From assembly GCF_010378095.1 (NCBI RefSeq), contig NZ_WNJL01000011.1:204940-268939 (forward strand): a DNA stretch of 64,000 nt. Direction: 5' to 3'. The number at the start of each line of letters is the position of its first letter. Positions within the stretch are counted from its first letter, which is position 1. Under the pieces are notes generated by a model. It did not search any database and was not told where the DNA came from. It saw only the letters and a list, made by a program, of their open reading frames with translations. Shown here piece by piece: positions 1-8,314 of this stretch. Source of the stretch: Acidithiobacillus ferrianus (GTDB taxonomy: Bacteria > Pseudomonadota > Gammaproteobacteria > Acidithiobacillales > Acidithiobacillaceae). The position numbers and the translations under genes were made by a program.

Positions 1-707
1 TACACGTCGCTCAGCGGAAAGCGCGTCATGCTCCAGAAGGCGGGCAGAAGCAACAGACCTGTCAGCTCGATGTCTCCACTGAAGGCCGGATAAGAGAGCC
101 AAAAAATAGCGGTGACCACCGCGGTCGAAGCCAACGCAAATAGCCAGAATACGGGGTCGACCGGAATCTGATCGCGCCAGCGCCAGGATTTCGGCCACAA
201 CAGCAGGTTGGTACTGAAAATCACCACGCCGAAGACGACGCTGAGGCCATTGCTCGCCGCGGATAACAGCCCCGGCCAGGAGAGCATGGCATCGGGCCGC
301 TGTATCAGCACGCTCCAAAAACCCACCAACAACGCATTGACGACACACGGCAACGCGATAAACGCGAACAGATCCCCGACCTGTTCGATGCCCTCCCAGG
401 CGGGATAAAGCCGACGCATCATGCGCACGGAAAACCAGGCGGAGAGGACCACCCCGATGGACAGCAGTATCGCCTCGCGCGGTACGACACCCAGCATCAG
501 ACCGCTCAGAAACTCGCCGAGCAGGAGACCCGGCAGCAACACCTTGCCCCTGCGCAACAGCAGAAACACGACCAGACCGGAGGTGGCCCATGCGGAGAGA
601 TAAAACGCCCGGGAGGCGTCGGATATCAACCACCATGCCATTCGGGTCAACAGCAGGCACGCCGCAACGGCCACCGCGTTGTCCCGCAGCGCATGTAACC
701 GGACCAT
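1..707 (-). CDS. MASE1-type integral membrane sensor protein, N-terminal part (cut by window edge)
   Basis: An open minus-strand frame runs off the left edge; about 235 residues are visible. It is strongly hydrophobic, with several membrane segments and a loop containing RAFYLSAWATSG, then GLLLGEFLSGLMLG and later FWLFALASTAVVTAIFW. This pattern is that of the MASE1 sensor domain, which usually precedes PAS, GGDEF/EAL or histidine kinase modules in bacterial signalling proteins. The output domain lies outside the window, so whether this is a c-di-GMP enzyme or a kinase cannot be said. The start is uncertain: ATG at 707 is next to the first hydrophobic segment, and an in-frame ATG at 797 would add 30 mostly basic/proline-rich residues. 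Neither has a clear ribosome binding site. It is transcribed divergently from the glycosyltransferase gene. Confidence 0.6.
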   Translation of the reverse strand, partial: MVRLHALRDNAVAVAACLLLTRMAWWLISDASRAFYLSAWATSGLVVFLLLRRGKVLLPGLLLGEFLSGLMLGVVPREAILLSIGVVLSAWFSVRMMRRLYPAWEGIEQVGDLFAFIALPCVVNALLVGFWSVLIQRPDAMLSWPGLLSAASNGLSVVFGVVIFSTNLLLWPKSWRWRDQIPVDPVFWLFALASTAVVTAIFWLSYPAFSGDIELTGLLLLPAFWSMTRFPLSDV

Positions 708-948
708 TCGGGGCCGACGTCGCGGCGCGGAAGGTGCTGTCCCAAGACCTAACGACAAAACCCCACTCCTCTCATCAGGGCAGAGCCCCGTGCCCATAAA
801 CGATGATGTCATGCAGTGACACGAACCCTCTTGAACTCTATCAGCATTCCGCGAAAAGCACATCTCGGCGGCGCTGCGCGAAGCGCGTTTCACCGGCCCA
901 GCGGGGTTGGGCTGAAGCGGAACCCGCAAACAGGGAGGGGCTGTTTTT

Positions 949-976
949 TTGCGGATCGGGTCCGCCGGACTATACT
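949..976 (+). promoter_or_regulatory. Candidate sigma-70 promoter for the ArnT-like gene
   Basis: TTGCGG at 949-954, a 16-base spacer and TATACT at 971-976. The -10 box matches the consensus at 5 of 6 positions and the -35 box is weak. Transcription would start near 983, leaving a leader of about 130 bases before the ATG at 1112. This is seen by eye only. Confidence 0.4.
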
Positions 977-1111
977 ACGCATTCTTCAGACGCCCCGGAA
1001 CGCGCATTCACCTTGATCCCGACCCTCTCGCCCGTCGTTCCCTGGGGTGTGGCACTGTGTGGTCTTCCAGGCCGTTGCAGGGCGACAGGGCGTATGCGCC
1101 GGGAGTCGAAC

Positions 1112-2782
1112 ATGCCTTTTCAAAGTAAGGGCCCCCGCCGATCTTTCGGGTGGAAGGCATCCGCGATGTTTCTGTTCGCGCTGCTTTTCTTCGCCTGGGG
1201 CATCGGCAATACCAGCCTTTGGGATATTGATGAACCCATCTACGCGCAGTCGCTGAAAGATCAGATCGCGCAACACAATCTGGTCGTACCGACCTTCAAT
1301 GCACGGCTGATGCCCGACAAACCGGCACTGAACTATTGGTTGATGTGGACCGGGGTCAAAGTACTGGGGATGAATTCCTGGGGTTTACGGATCGGCTCCG
1401 CTGTCGTCGGCGCTTTATTGATCCTCTACCTGACCATGGCCCTGCGGCGTCTGTACGGTGAGAACACGGCGCTCATCTGCGGTCTGCTCACCGCCACCGC
1501 ACTCCATAGCACCGTGATATTTCGAGGCGCCACCCCCGATCCGCTGCTGATCCTGACGGTGACGGTGGCCCTGTTGAGCTATTTGCGCGGTTATTTGCTC
1601 CCGGAGAGCCGTCGCCGGGAATTACTCATCGCCTACGCCGCCATGGCCCTCGCCACGCTGGATAAGGGCCCCATCGGATTCCTGCTGCCAGGACTGATTA
1701 TCGTCCTGTTTTTACTGCTGCGCCGGGATCTGGCTTTTCTCTGGCGGGAAAGCCGGCTGACTTGGGGAGTACCACTCTTTCTGATCATTACGCTGCCCTG
1801 GTATCTTGCCGTCGGCATCGAAACCCACTGGGCCTGGGATCGCGCGTTCCTCCTGCAACAGAACATTGGCCGTTTCGACGACAGCATGCAGGGACATCGC
1901 GGGCCTTGGGTATACTATCTGGCCAGCACCTTTCTCGGGATGCTGCCGTGGTCGATTTTTTTACCGCAAGTTTTTCGGGATTTGTGGCTTTCCCGGCGGG
2001 ATTCCTTGCACAACCAGCCAAAAACCCTGTTCCTGCTGGTCTGGGTCACGGCCTGGATCGGTTTTTTTGCCCTATCCGCCACCAAACTCCCCAATTACGT
2101 CTGGGAGGCCTATCCACCGCTCTTTATCCTGCTCGCGGCCTATTTCGAGAAAGTACGGGTGAATGCCACCCACCCTGCACGCTGGGGATGGACGCTTTCA
2201 CTCGGGGTACTGTTCCTCACCGGACTGGCATTGAGCATTTTTGCAGGCTGGGTGGTGTTGTCGCGCCAACCGCATCTGCCCGATATGGTGGAAGTCGGCG
2301 CGCCCTATATGCTGGCGGCGGTGGCGGCCTTCGTGCTGCTCCGGCGACGCCGCGAGACCGAGGCCTGGATGGCCCTGTGCGTGGGCAGCGTGGCCCTCGC
2401 CGCGCTACTGGTTTTTGTCATCACGCCCCCCCTCAATGCCGTCAAGCCATCGCGCGACATGGGACAACATATTGCTGCCCTGCAAGGCCAACAACCTTAT
2501 CGGCTGGCGTCCTGGCGGTGGTTCCAGCCGAATTTTCTGTTCTATGCCGGACGCGGCAACATGCCCATCCGGCACTTGCAGGCATTGACGGAATTGCCCG
2601 CAGTCCTTGGTCCAGAGCCTCTCTATCTCGTCTGCCCGGCAAGAGATATCCCCGCTGTCCGGGCGGCGCTGCCCGCCGCGTATCAGCAGCAAACCGTCAT
2701 GGTGCGCTACGAAATCTACAATCACGAAAACATCGCCCTGTTACGAATCACCGCACGCCAGAAGCCGACGGAAGGATCTTGA
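1112..2782 (+). CDS. ArnT/PMT-family membrane glycosyltransferase
   Basis: 556 residues, close to the usual length of ArnT (about 550). It starts with a basic stretch and a membrane segment, followed by the family signature DEPIYA (DE-x-RYA in ArnT) near residue 36 and KPALNYW near residue 68, then about a dozen hydrophobic segments. Family members use a polyprenyl-phosphate sugar donor to glycosylate lipid A or other periplasmic targets. Substrate cannot be read from the sequence, and no arn biosynthesis genes lie beside it, so L-aminoarabinose transfer is not assured. ATG at 1112 was chosen because GGGAG sits 6 bases upstream; the open frame extends back to 803 but that part does not look coding. 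An in-frame ATG at 1094 is the alternative. Confidence 0.8.
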   Translation: MPFQSKGPRRSFGWKASAMFLFALLFFAWGIGNTSLWDIDEPIYAQSLKDQIAQHNLVVPTFNARLMPDKPALNYWLMWTGVKVLGMNSWGLRIGSAVVGALLILYLTMALRRLYGENTALICGLLTATALHSTVIFRGATPDPLLILTVTVALLSYLRGYLLPESRRRELLIAYAAMALATLDKGPIGFLLPGLIIVLFLLLRRDLAFLWRESRLTWGVPLFLIITLPWYLAVGIETHWAWDRAFLLQQNIGRFDDSMQGHRGPWVYYLASTFLGMLPWSIFLPQVFRDLWLSRRDSLHNQPKTLFLLVWVTAWIGFFALSATKLPNYVWEAYPPLFILLAAYFEKVRVNATHPARWGWTLSLGVLFLTGLALSIFAGWVVLSRQPHLPDMVEVGAPYMLAAVAAFVLLRRRRETEAWMALCVGSVALAALLVFVITPPLNAVKPSRDMGQHIAALQGQQPYRLASWRWFQPNFLFYAGRGNMPIRHLQALTELPAVLGPEPLYLVCPARDIPAVRAALPAAYQQQTVMVRYEIYNHENIALLRITARQKPTEGS

Positions 2783-2807
2783 CCCCGGCATCGCGCCTTA
2801 CTAACAT
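2779..2807 (+). promoter_or_regulatory. Candidate sigma-70 promoter for the hydrogenase-4-like cluster
   Basis: TTGACC at 2779-2784, a 17-base spacer and TAACAT at 2802-2807. The -35 box overlaps the stop codon of the glycosyltransferase gene. The predicted start near 2814 leaves a leader of about 110 bases before the ATG at 2927. Match is 5/6 and 4/6 to the consensus boxes. Confidence 0.45.
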
Positions 2808-2926
2808 GAATAAAACGTGTGGCGATGGAGTCCGCCCAATAACCGCCTTTATAGGCTAATGACTGCTACTGTTCCTGATCGCAAGGTCGGGTGGTGGGGA
2901 GTTGGAAACCATATAAAGGGGAAGGC

Positions 2927-3868
2927 ATGCTCGACGATATCGTCCTGCAGGGTGGGCAGGTCTTGACGGTGATATGGTTATCACCGCTCTTGCACGGCTT
3001 CGTTGTCTCCATGGAAGAGCGCGTTCAGCGCGGACAGGGGCCGTCCATATTCCAGCCCTATCGGGATCTCTGGAAACTCTTCCACAAAACCCTGCTGATA
3101 CCGGAATCCGCGTCCTGGGTGTTTTTCTGGGCGCCGGTGGTGGCTTTTACCGCTATGCTCATCGTGCCGATGCTGATTCCGGTGCTGACCAATTTCCCCC
3201 TGCCGCTCTCGGACATGGGCGATATCCTCGGCGGCGGCCTCATCCTGACCCTTGGCGGTTTTTTTATCCTGCTGGCCGGACTGGATACCGGGCAGCCCTT
3301 CGGCGGACTGGGTTCCAGCCGCGCGGTGATGCTCGCCATCCTCGCCGAGCCGACCCTGATCCTGGTCTTTATCGGCATTACCTTTCTCGATCACTCCATG
3401 CTGCCCTTCGTCGCCAATCACCTGCTGGCGCGAGACCCAGTGGCCTACTGGAGCCCGGCGCACATCTTCCTGATCTTCGCCTTTTTCATTCTGCTGACCG
3501 TGGAGACCGACCGCCTGCCCATCCACTCGACCATCCCCTACGAGATCTACATGATCGACGAGGCGCGGATTCTGGAATACTCCGGACCGCTGCTGGCCTT
3601 GCTGCGATGGGCGAGCTGGATGAAGCAGTTTTTGCTCTACACCATTTTCCTTAACGTCTTTTTCTTTCCGTGGGGATTGTCCGCTACGGGGAGTCTGGGT
3701 TCAGTGCTGCTGGCCTTGCTGATCATCCTGGCCAAGTACGGGGCGGTGGGACTGGCGATGGTGGCGGTGGACACCTTGCAATCGCGGCTGCGCTTCTACC
3801 GTTATCAGGAGCCCCTGGCGCTGTCTTTTCTCTTTGCGGTGCTGGCCATTGTGGCCGACCAACTCTAG
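2927..3868 (+). CDS. HyfC/HycD-like membrane subunit (NuoH family)
   Basis: 313 residues with about eight membrane segments. The motif ERVQRGQGPSIFQPYRDLWKL near residues 28-48 and the acidic loop ETDRLPIHSTIPYEIYMIDE near residues 194-213 are typical of the NuoH/HyfC family, which links the peripheral redox arm to the membrane arm in complex I and group 4 hydrogenases. It is the first gene of a six-gene cluster running to 10262. ATG at 2927 follows AAAGGGGAAGG, a good ribosome binding site; a GTG at 2891 in the same frame lacks one. The conserved acidic residues of the quinone/redox-coupling loop appear retained, so the coupling machinery looks intact even though the catalytic subunit of the cluster is altered. 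Confidence 0.88.
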   Translation: MLDDIVLQGGQVLTVIWLSPLLHGFVVSMEERVQRGQGPSIFQPYRDLWKLFHKTLLIPESASWVFFWAPVVAFTAMLIVPMLIPVLTNFPLPLSDMGDILGGGLILTLGGFFILLAGLDTGQPFGGLGSSRAVMLAILAEPTLILVFIGITFLDHSMLPFVANHLLARDPVAYWSPAHIFLIFAFFILLTVETDRLPIHSTIPYEIYMIDEARILEYSGPLLALLRWASWMKQFLLYTIFLNVFFFPWGLSATGSLGSVLLALLIILAKYGAVGLAMVAVDTLQSRLRFYRYQEPLALSFLFAVLAIVADQL

Positions 3869-3877
3869 GAGGCTGAG

Positions 3878-4558
3878 ATGCTGATCTTTCATCTGAGTCC
3901 CCTGGCCACCTCACTTTTCAGTCTGCTGGTCATCCTTGCGCTGGTGCTGTCTTTCGTGATGCTGGCGTCACACTGGCTGAAAAACCATGTTTATGCCTTT
4001 GCCGCGGAATCCTGGGTCATCGCGGCCATTTCCGCCGCCATCGGTTATTACGGGCACTACCCGGAGCTTTATGTCATCGCCCTCCTGACGGCGCTTTTTC
4101 GCGGATCGCTGCTGCCCTATCTGGTGCTGCGCCTGATCAATCGCTTGGGGGTTCAGCGCGAATTCACCCCGTTGCTGAAGCCCTCCTCCAGCATGGTCCT
4201 CGGCGCGGTACTGGTGATCTTTTCCTATGAAGTCTCGCGGCAACTGGGGGTGACGCTGCACCTCAGCGACAATATCGCGGTGTTGGCCCTGACCGGCATG
4301 TTCAGTCTCAAGCTGATCGGCTTTTTGATGATGATCCTGCGCTCGGAGGCCATCAGTCACATTCTGGGCCTGCTGGTGATCGAGAACGGGATATTTCTGG
4401 GGTCGCAGATTCTGGTGCCCGGTATGCCGATCCTGATGGAACTGGTGATCATCTTCGACCTGCTGATCATTGTCATGACCTTCGGGATGCTGGTGCGCCT
4501 CCTGCAAGCCCATGCCGGGGCGACCAGCAGCCGCAAACTGCAAAAGCTGGTGGGCTGA
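3878..4558 (+). CDS. HyfE-like membrane subunit
   Basis: 226 residues, the usual size for HyfE (about 216). About seven hydrophobic segments; the second half contains a NuoK-like part (ENGIFLGSQILVPGMP and following helix). HyfE is a membrane-arm subunit of hydrogenase-4 and related complexes. ATG at 3878 follows AGGAGG with ideal spacing and lies 9 bases after the preceding stop. The next gene begins at GTG 4560, one base after this stop, so translation is probably coupled. Confidence 0.85.
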   Translation: MLIFHLSPLATSLFSLLVILALVLSFVMLASHWLKNHVYAFAAESWVIAAISAAIGYYGHYPELYVIALLTALFRGSLLPYLVLRLINRLGVQREFTPLLKPSSSMVLGAVLVIFSYEVSRQLGVTLHLSDNIAVLALTGMFSLKLIGFLMMILRSEAISHILGLLVIENGIFLGSQILVPGMPILMELVIIFDLLIIVMTFGMLVRLLQAHAGATSSRKLQKLVG

Positions 4559-4559
4559 G

Positions 4560-6020
4560 GTGAGTTTCACGGCACTCATTGCGGCTTTGTGGATTGTGCC
4601 CGCAGTCGCCATCGTGCTGATCATGGCGGTCCGCCATCCGCACTGGGCGGAATATCTGAATCTGGCGTCATCGCTGGCCGCCTTTGGCCTGACCCTGGCC
4701 ATTCTGGTGGTGGCACCCGACGAGGCGCTGGTGACCGGTGCGGGCTATCTTCTGCTGACGCCGCTGGGGGCCTGGGTGCTGTTCTGCGTGGGGCTGGTCT
4801 ATCTGCTGGCGTCTCTCTATGCCATCGGCTACATGCGTCTGCTGCCAGAGGAAAAGCCGCGTCTCCACAAATATTACGCCTTGCAGGCCGGCTTCGCGTT
4901 GACCATGCTGATTGCGCCATTGATGAACAATCCCGGCATTTTCTGGATCGCCATCGACTTCACCACCATCGTCAGCGCCTTTCTGGTGGGCTTCGAGCGT
5001 GAGGCGGAGTGTATCGAGGCGGCGTGGAAATATCTGATCATCGTTTCTGCGGGTCTGGCGCTGGCGTTGCTGGGCATTATCCTCTTCTACTGGGGCGGGA
5101 CCTTCACCCTGGGGCCGACCTATGCCCTGACCTGGGCCAACCTGCGGGCGGTGGCGCCACAGATGCCGGAGACGCTGCTCTTCTTGGCCTTCCTGCTGAC
5201 GCTGGTGGGTTTCGGCACCAAGGTGGGTCTGGCACCCATGCACACCTGGCTGCCCGATGCCCACAGCGAAGGCCCGGTGCCGGTTTCCGCCATGCTCTCC
5301 GGGGCCCTGCTGAATATCGCCCTGCTCGGCATTTACCGCTTCCTGTCCATCGTCGATAGCGGCGGCCATGGCGTGATGGGGCATACGGCCTTGCTGGTGC
5401 TGGGGGTGATCTCCCTTCTGGTGGCGGGACTGTTCATCGTCCGTCAGGATGGCGCCAAGCGCATGCTGGCCTATTCCTCCCTGGAGCACATGGGCGTGCT
5501 GGCCATCGGCTTTGGTTTCGGCGGCCCCATGGCCTTCGCCGGGGCCATGTATCACATGATCAACCACGCCCTGACCAAGTCCATGATGTTCTTCGGCGCC
5601 GGCAACATGATACGCGCCTATGGCACCAAATCCATGAGCAACATGCGGCGGGTGCTGCGTTATTATCCGGTCAGCGGCGCGCTCTGGCTGTTGGGCGCGG
5701 TGGCCATTACCGGGGCACCGCCCTTCGGGCTTTTTCTTTCGGAAATCACCATCCTGCGCGGCGGCATATTGAGCCCCAACCCCTGGGCGGTGTGGGTGAT
5801 GGCGATATTGCTCATCCTTATTTTCGTCGCCTTCATGAACCACTTCCGGCGCATGATCTGGGGGCCGGAACCGGTGCCCGGTGCGGAGCCGACCCTGACG
5901 CTGTCCGTCTGGAATACCTTGCCCATGTGGCTGGCCTTTGTGCCCGTTCTGGTGTTCGGCCTGTGGTGGCCGGAAGGGCTGTGGACTTTCTTTCAGCACG
6001 CTTTTGTGGTGCAGCCATGA
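4560..6020 (+). CDS. HyfF-like antiporter-type proton-translocating subunit (NuoN/NuoL family)
   Basis: 486 residues, about 14 membrane segments. The family core is clear: FGTKVGLAPMHTWLPDAHSEGP near residues 220-239 (lysine in helix 7 and the broken helix), AYSSLEHMG near residues 304-312 and HMINHALTKSMMFF near residues 333-346. Members pump protons or sodium in complex I and Mrp antiporters. GTG at 4560 was chosen because it follows the HyfE-like stop directly; the longer frame from ATG 4512 would overlap that gene by 47 bases. The stop overlaps the start of the large-subunit gene (ATGA). Confidence 0.85.
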   Translation: MSFTALIAALWIVPAVAIVLIMAVRHPHWAEYLNLASSLAAFGLTLAILVVAPDEALVTGAGYLLLTPLGAWVLFCVGLVYLLASLYAIGYMRLLPEEKPRLHKYYALQAGFALTMLIAPLMNNPGIFWIAIDFTTIVSAFLVGFEREAECIEAAWKYLIIVSAGLALALLGIILFYWGGTFTLGPTYALTWANLRAVAPQMPETLLFLAFLLTLVGFGTKVGLAPMHTWLPDAHSEGPVPVSAMLSGALLNIALLGIYRFLSIVDSGGHGVMGHTALLVLGVISLLVAGLFIVRQDGAKRMLAYSSLEHMGVLAIGFGFGGPMAFAGAMYHMINHALTKSMMFFGAGNMIRAYGTKSMSNMRRVLRYYPVSGALWLLGAVAITGAPPFGLFLSEITILRGGILSPNPWAVWVMAILLILIFVAFMNHFRRMIWGPEPVPGAEPTLTLSVWNTLPMWLAFVPVLVFGLWWPEGLWTFFQHAFVVQP

Positions 6021-7510
6021 GTGCGGCCATGAGGTACAACGATTGCGCGTTGCGTCCGCTCCGTGCCACTGATTTACCCGCGGTGGCACAGGACTGCGTC
6101 ACGGCGGGAATGCGTTTTCAGATGGCCTGGCACGACTGGGAAGAGGGTCAGTGCGTGGTACGCTATCTGGTCAGTCAGGGCAACCGCGTGCCCTTTCTGC
6201 TGCTGGAGGTCCGTGGCGAGGAAACGCTGCCGTCGCTGGCGGCCATCGTGCCTCTGCTCGGCTGGTATGAGCGGGAGATGCGGGATCTGGGCGGTCTGAC
6301 GTTTACAGGGCATCCCGAGCCCTTTCCACTGGTGATCCACGAGGGTTTTTCGCTGCCCCTCCCGCCCCTGGGGCGGGAGGGGGGGAAAGGCCGCCTGAGC
6401 GGCGAATATATGCCCCCCACCATGCCGGAAGTACAGGGCGATCAGGTGCAGAACCTCTACTGGGGGCCCATACGGGCCGATGTGGTGGAGACGGGGGAAT
6501 TTCATTATTCCTACATCGGTGAGGCCATCCTCCACTACCATCCCCGGCTCTTTTTCAAGCATCGCGGGCTGGAGGCGCGCTTCGTGGGCCAGCAGGCAGA
6601 TGCCGCGGTCTTTCTGGCAGAGCGGGTGTCGGGCGTCGGCAGCGTTTGCCATGCCCTGGCCTACTGTCAGGCGGTGGAGACGGCCTGGGGTATCGAAGTA
6701 CCAGCGCGGGCGCAACTGCTGCGGGTGATTCTTGCGGAGCTGGAGCGCCTCTACAATCACTTCCACTATTTCGGCCTGCTGGCGAAGACGACGACGCTGA
6801 AAGTGGGCTCGGCGACAGGTTTTCTGCTGGAGGAGCGGGTGAAGCAGTTGGCCGCACAACTGACCGGATCGCGCTTCCTGCGCAGCCTGCTGTCTGTGGG
6901 CGGGCTGCGCCGCGACCTCCAGGCGGAACACCTGGCGAGCGCGCTGGAAAACATCAGCGACGAAGGCGACGCGTATCTGACCCGCTTGCACCAAACCGCC
7001 AGCCATCTCGACCGCCTGATGGGCACTGGAATTTTATCGAAGGAAGTCGCCTTTGATCAGGGGGCGACGGGACCGGTGGCGCGCGCCTCCGGCCTCGACC
7101 GGGACTTGCGCCGCGATCACCCTTACGCGGCCTACCCGCATCTGCGCTTTGATGTGCCGGTGCGCGCGAAAGGCGATGCCATGGCCCGCAGTGAAGTCCG
7201 CGCCGAGTCTTTACGTGAAGCCATCGCCCTGCTGATGCAGGCTTCCGGGCACCTCAAAGCGGGCCCGGTGCGCGCTGAATACATCGTGCCACGGGGACAG
7301 CAGAAAGGGCTGGGCTGGACGGAGTCCCCGCGCGGCTCTCTGTATTACGCCGTGCGGATCCGCGATGGCCGCCTCGAACGGGTGAAGATCAAATCACCCT
7401 CATTTTCCAACTGGCGCGTCTTTCCGCTCACGGCGCATGGCACCAACATGATGGACTACGCCATCAATGAGGCCAGTTTCGGCCTCACCATCGCCGGTTG
7501 CGACCGTTAG
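6017..7510 (+). CDS. Hydrogenase-4-like large subunit lacking the NiFe-ligand cysteines (Ehr type)
   Basis: 497 residues: an N-terminal NuoC-like part (about 1-110), a linker, and a NuoD/HycE-like part. The N-terminal nickel motif expected as R-x-C-G-x-C reads RVSGVG at residues 203-208, so both cysteines are replaced (S205, G208). The C-terminal motif expected as DPCxxC before DR reads GLTIAGCDR at residues 489-497, with T and G where the cysteines belong. No NiFe site can form. Such proteins are known as Ehr (energy-converting hydrogenase related) complexes and stand between complex I and group 4 hydrogenases. The protein ends at the point where true hydrogenases have a cleaved C-terminal peptide; here nothing follows GCDR. 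ATG 6017 overlaps the previous stop (ATGA); ATG 6029 is the alternative. Confidence 0.85.
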   Translation: MSAAMRYNDCALRPLRATDLPAVAQDCVTAGMRFQMAWHDWEEGQCVVRYLVSQGNRVPFLLLEVRGEETLPSLAAIVPLLGWYEREMRDLGGLTFTGHPEPFPLVIHEGFSLPLPPLGREGGKGRLSGEYMPPTMPEVQGDQVQNLYWGPIRADVVETGEFHYSYIGEAILHYHPRLFFKHRGLEARFVGQQADAAVFLAERVSGVGSVCHALAYCQAVETAWGIEVPARAQLLRVILAELERLYNHFHYFGLLAKTTTLKVGSATGFLLEERVKQLAAQLTGSRFLRSLLSVGGLRRDLQAEHLASALENISDEGDAYLTRLHQTASHLDRLMGTGILSKEVAFDQGATGPVARASGLDRDLRRDHPYAAYPHLRFDVPVRAKGDAMARSEVRAESLREAIALLMQASGHLKAGPVRAEYIVPRGQQKGLGWTESPRGSLYYAVRIRDGRLERVKIKSPSFSNWRVFPLTAHGTNMMDYAINEASFGLTIAGCDR

Positions 7511-7519
7511 GAGGACAGC

Positions 7520-8314
7520 ATGCCGGTATGGACCTGGACAGGATTGAAGGCCGGCAAAGCCGCCACCCGCTGGCCGCAGCGCGGTCCCGACGGGCAAGAT
7601 GGCGTGCTGGGCATGCCGCGTTGGGACTCCGCAGCCTGCCGTACGGGCTGTGATGCCTGTGCAGCGGCTTGCCCTACGGGTGCTATCCAGGTGAACGCGG
7701 GGAAAGCGGAGGTCGATTACGGACGCTGCATCGTCTGCCAGCGCTGCGTGGAAGACTGTCCCGAAGGGGCGATGGCCAGCTCTTACGACTGGGCTTTCGG
7801 TGTGCGGCGGCGCGAAGATCTGCTCTGGAAAAAGGCGCTGGACAGCCGCGTAGGACAGGACCTGGGCAAGCGGGTGGCGCGGAGCCTGCGCCGCAGCCTG
7901 CACATCCGCCATGTGGATGCGGGCTCCTGCAATGGCTGCGAATCCGAGATCGGCGCCCTCGACAATCCCTTTTATAACCTGCACCGCCTGGGTATCTTCT
8001 TCACACCCTCGCCGCGTTTTGCGGATTTGCTGATGGTCACCGGACCGGTGACGGCGCCTATGCACGCGCCGCTGCTGGCCACCTGGGAGGCCATGCCGGA
8101 ACCGCGTCTGGTGCTGGCGACGGGCACCTGCGCCGTCTCCGGCGCGCCCATGGATGGCGGCTACGCGGGTGGCTCGGGACTCGACACACTTCTGCCGGTG
8201 GATGTCTGGTTGCCCGGATGCCCGCCCAATCCGGCGGCACTCATCCACGCACTGCTCCTGCTGCTGGAACGGATGCCGCAACGGGTCCAGGGGGGACATT
8301 ATGGTGCTGGATAG
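7520..8314 (+). CDS. Fused 2[4Fe-4S] ferredoxin (HyfH-like) and NuoB/HyfI-like small subunit
   Basis: 264 residues. The first half is a bacterial-type ferredoxin with two CxxC-type clusters: C40, C44, C47, C51 and C70, C73, C76, C80. The second half, from about residue 125, is a NuoB-like domain with C137, C140 (motif CNGCE), C204 (GTCAVSG) and C234 (PGCPPNP), the four ligands of the proximal [4Fe-4S] cluster. In E. coli hydrogenase-4 and formate hydrogenlyase these are two separate proteins (HyfH and HyfI), so this is a fusion. All iron-sulfur ligands are intact, in contrast to the degenerate large subunit, so electron transfer through the peripheral arm remains possible. ATG follows AGGAGG; the 3' end overlaps the next gene by 14 bases. 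Confidence 0.88.
   Translation: MPVWTWTGLKAGKAATRWPQRGPDGQDGVLGMPRWDSAACRTGCDACAAACPTGAIQVNAGKAEVDYGRCIVCQRCVEDCPEGAMASSYDWAFGVRRREDLLWKKALDSRVGQDLGKRVARSLRRSLHIRHVDAGSCNGCESEIGALDNPFYNLHRLGIFFTPSPRFADLLMVTGPVTAPMHAPLLATWEAMPEPRLVLATGTCAVSGAPMDGGYAGGSGLDTLLPVDVWLPGCPPNPAALIHALLLLLERMPQRVQGGHYGAG

Noticed and set aside
1762..2859. 365-codon plus-strand frame inside the ArnT-like gene
   Set aside because: Alternate frame with arginine/proline/glycine-rich translation; the ArnT frame carries the family motifs.
4668..6089. 473-codon minus-strand frame opposite the HyfF-like gene
   Set aside because: H/Q/G-rich translation typical of the complement of membrane-protein codons; no start signal.
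6017..7510. Annotation as a NiFe hydrogenase or formate hydrogenlyase large subunit
   Set aside because: All four cysteines needed for nickel binding are replaced, and there are no maturation or formate dehydrogenase genes nearby.
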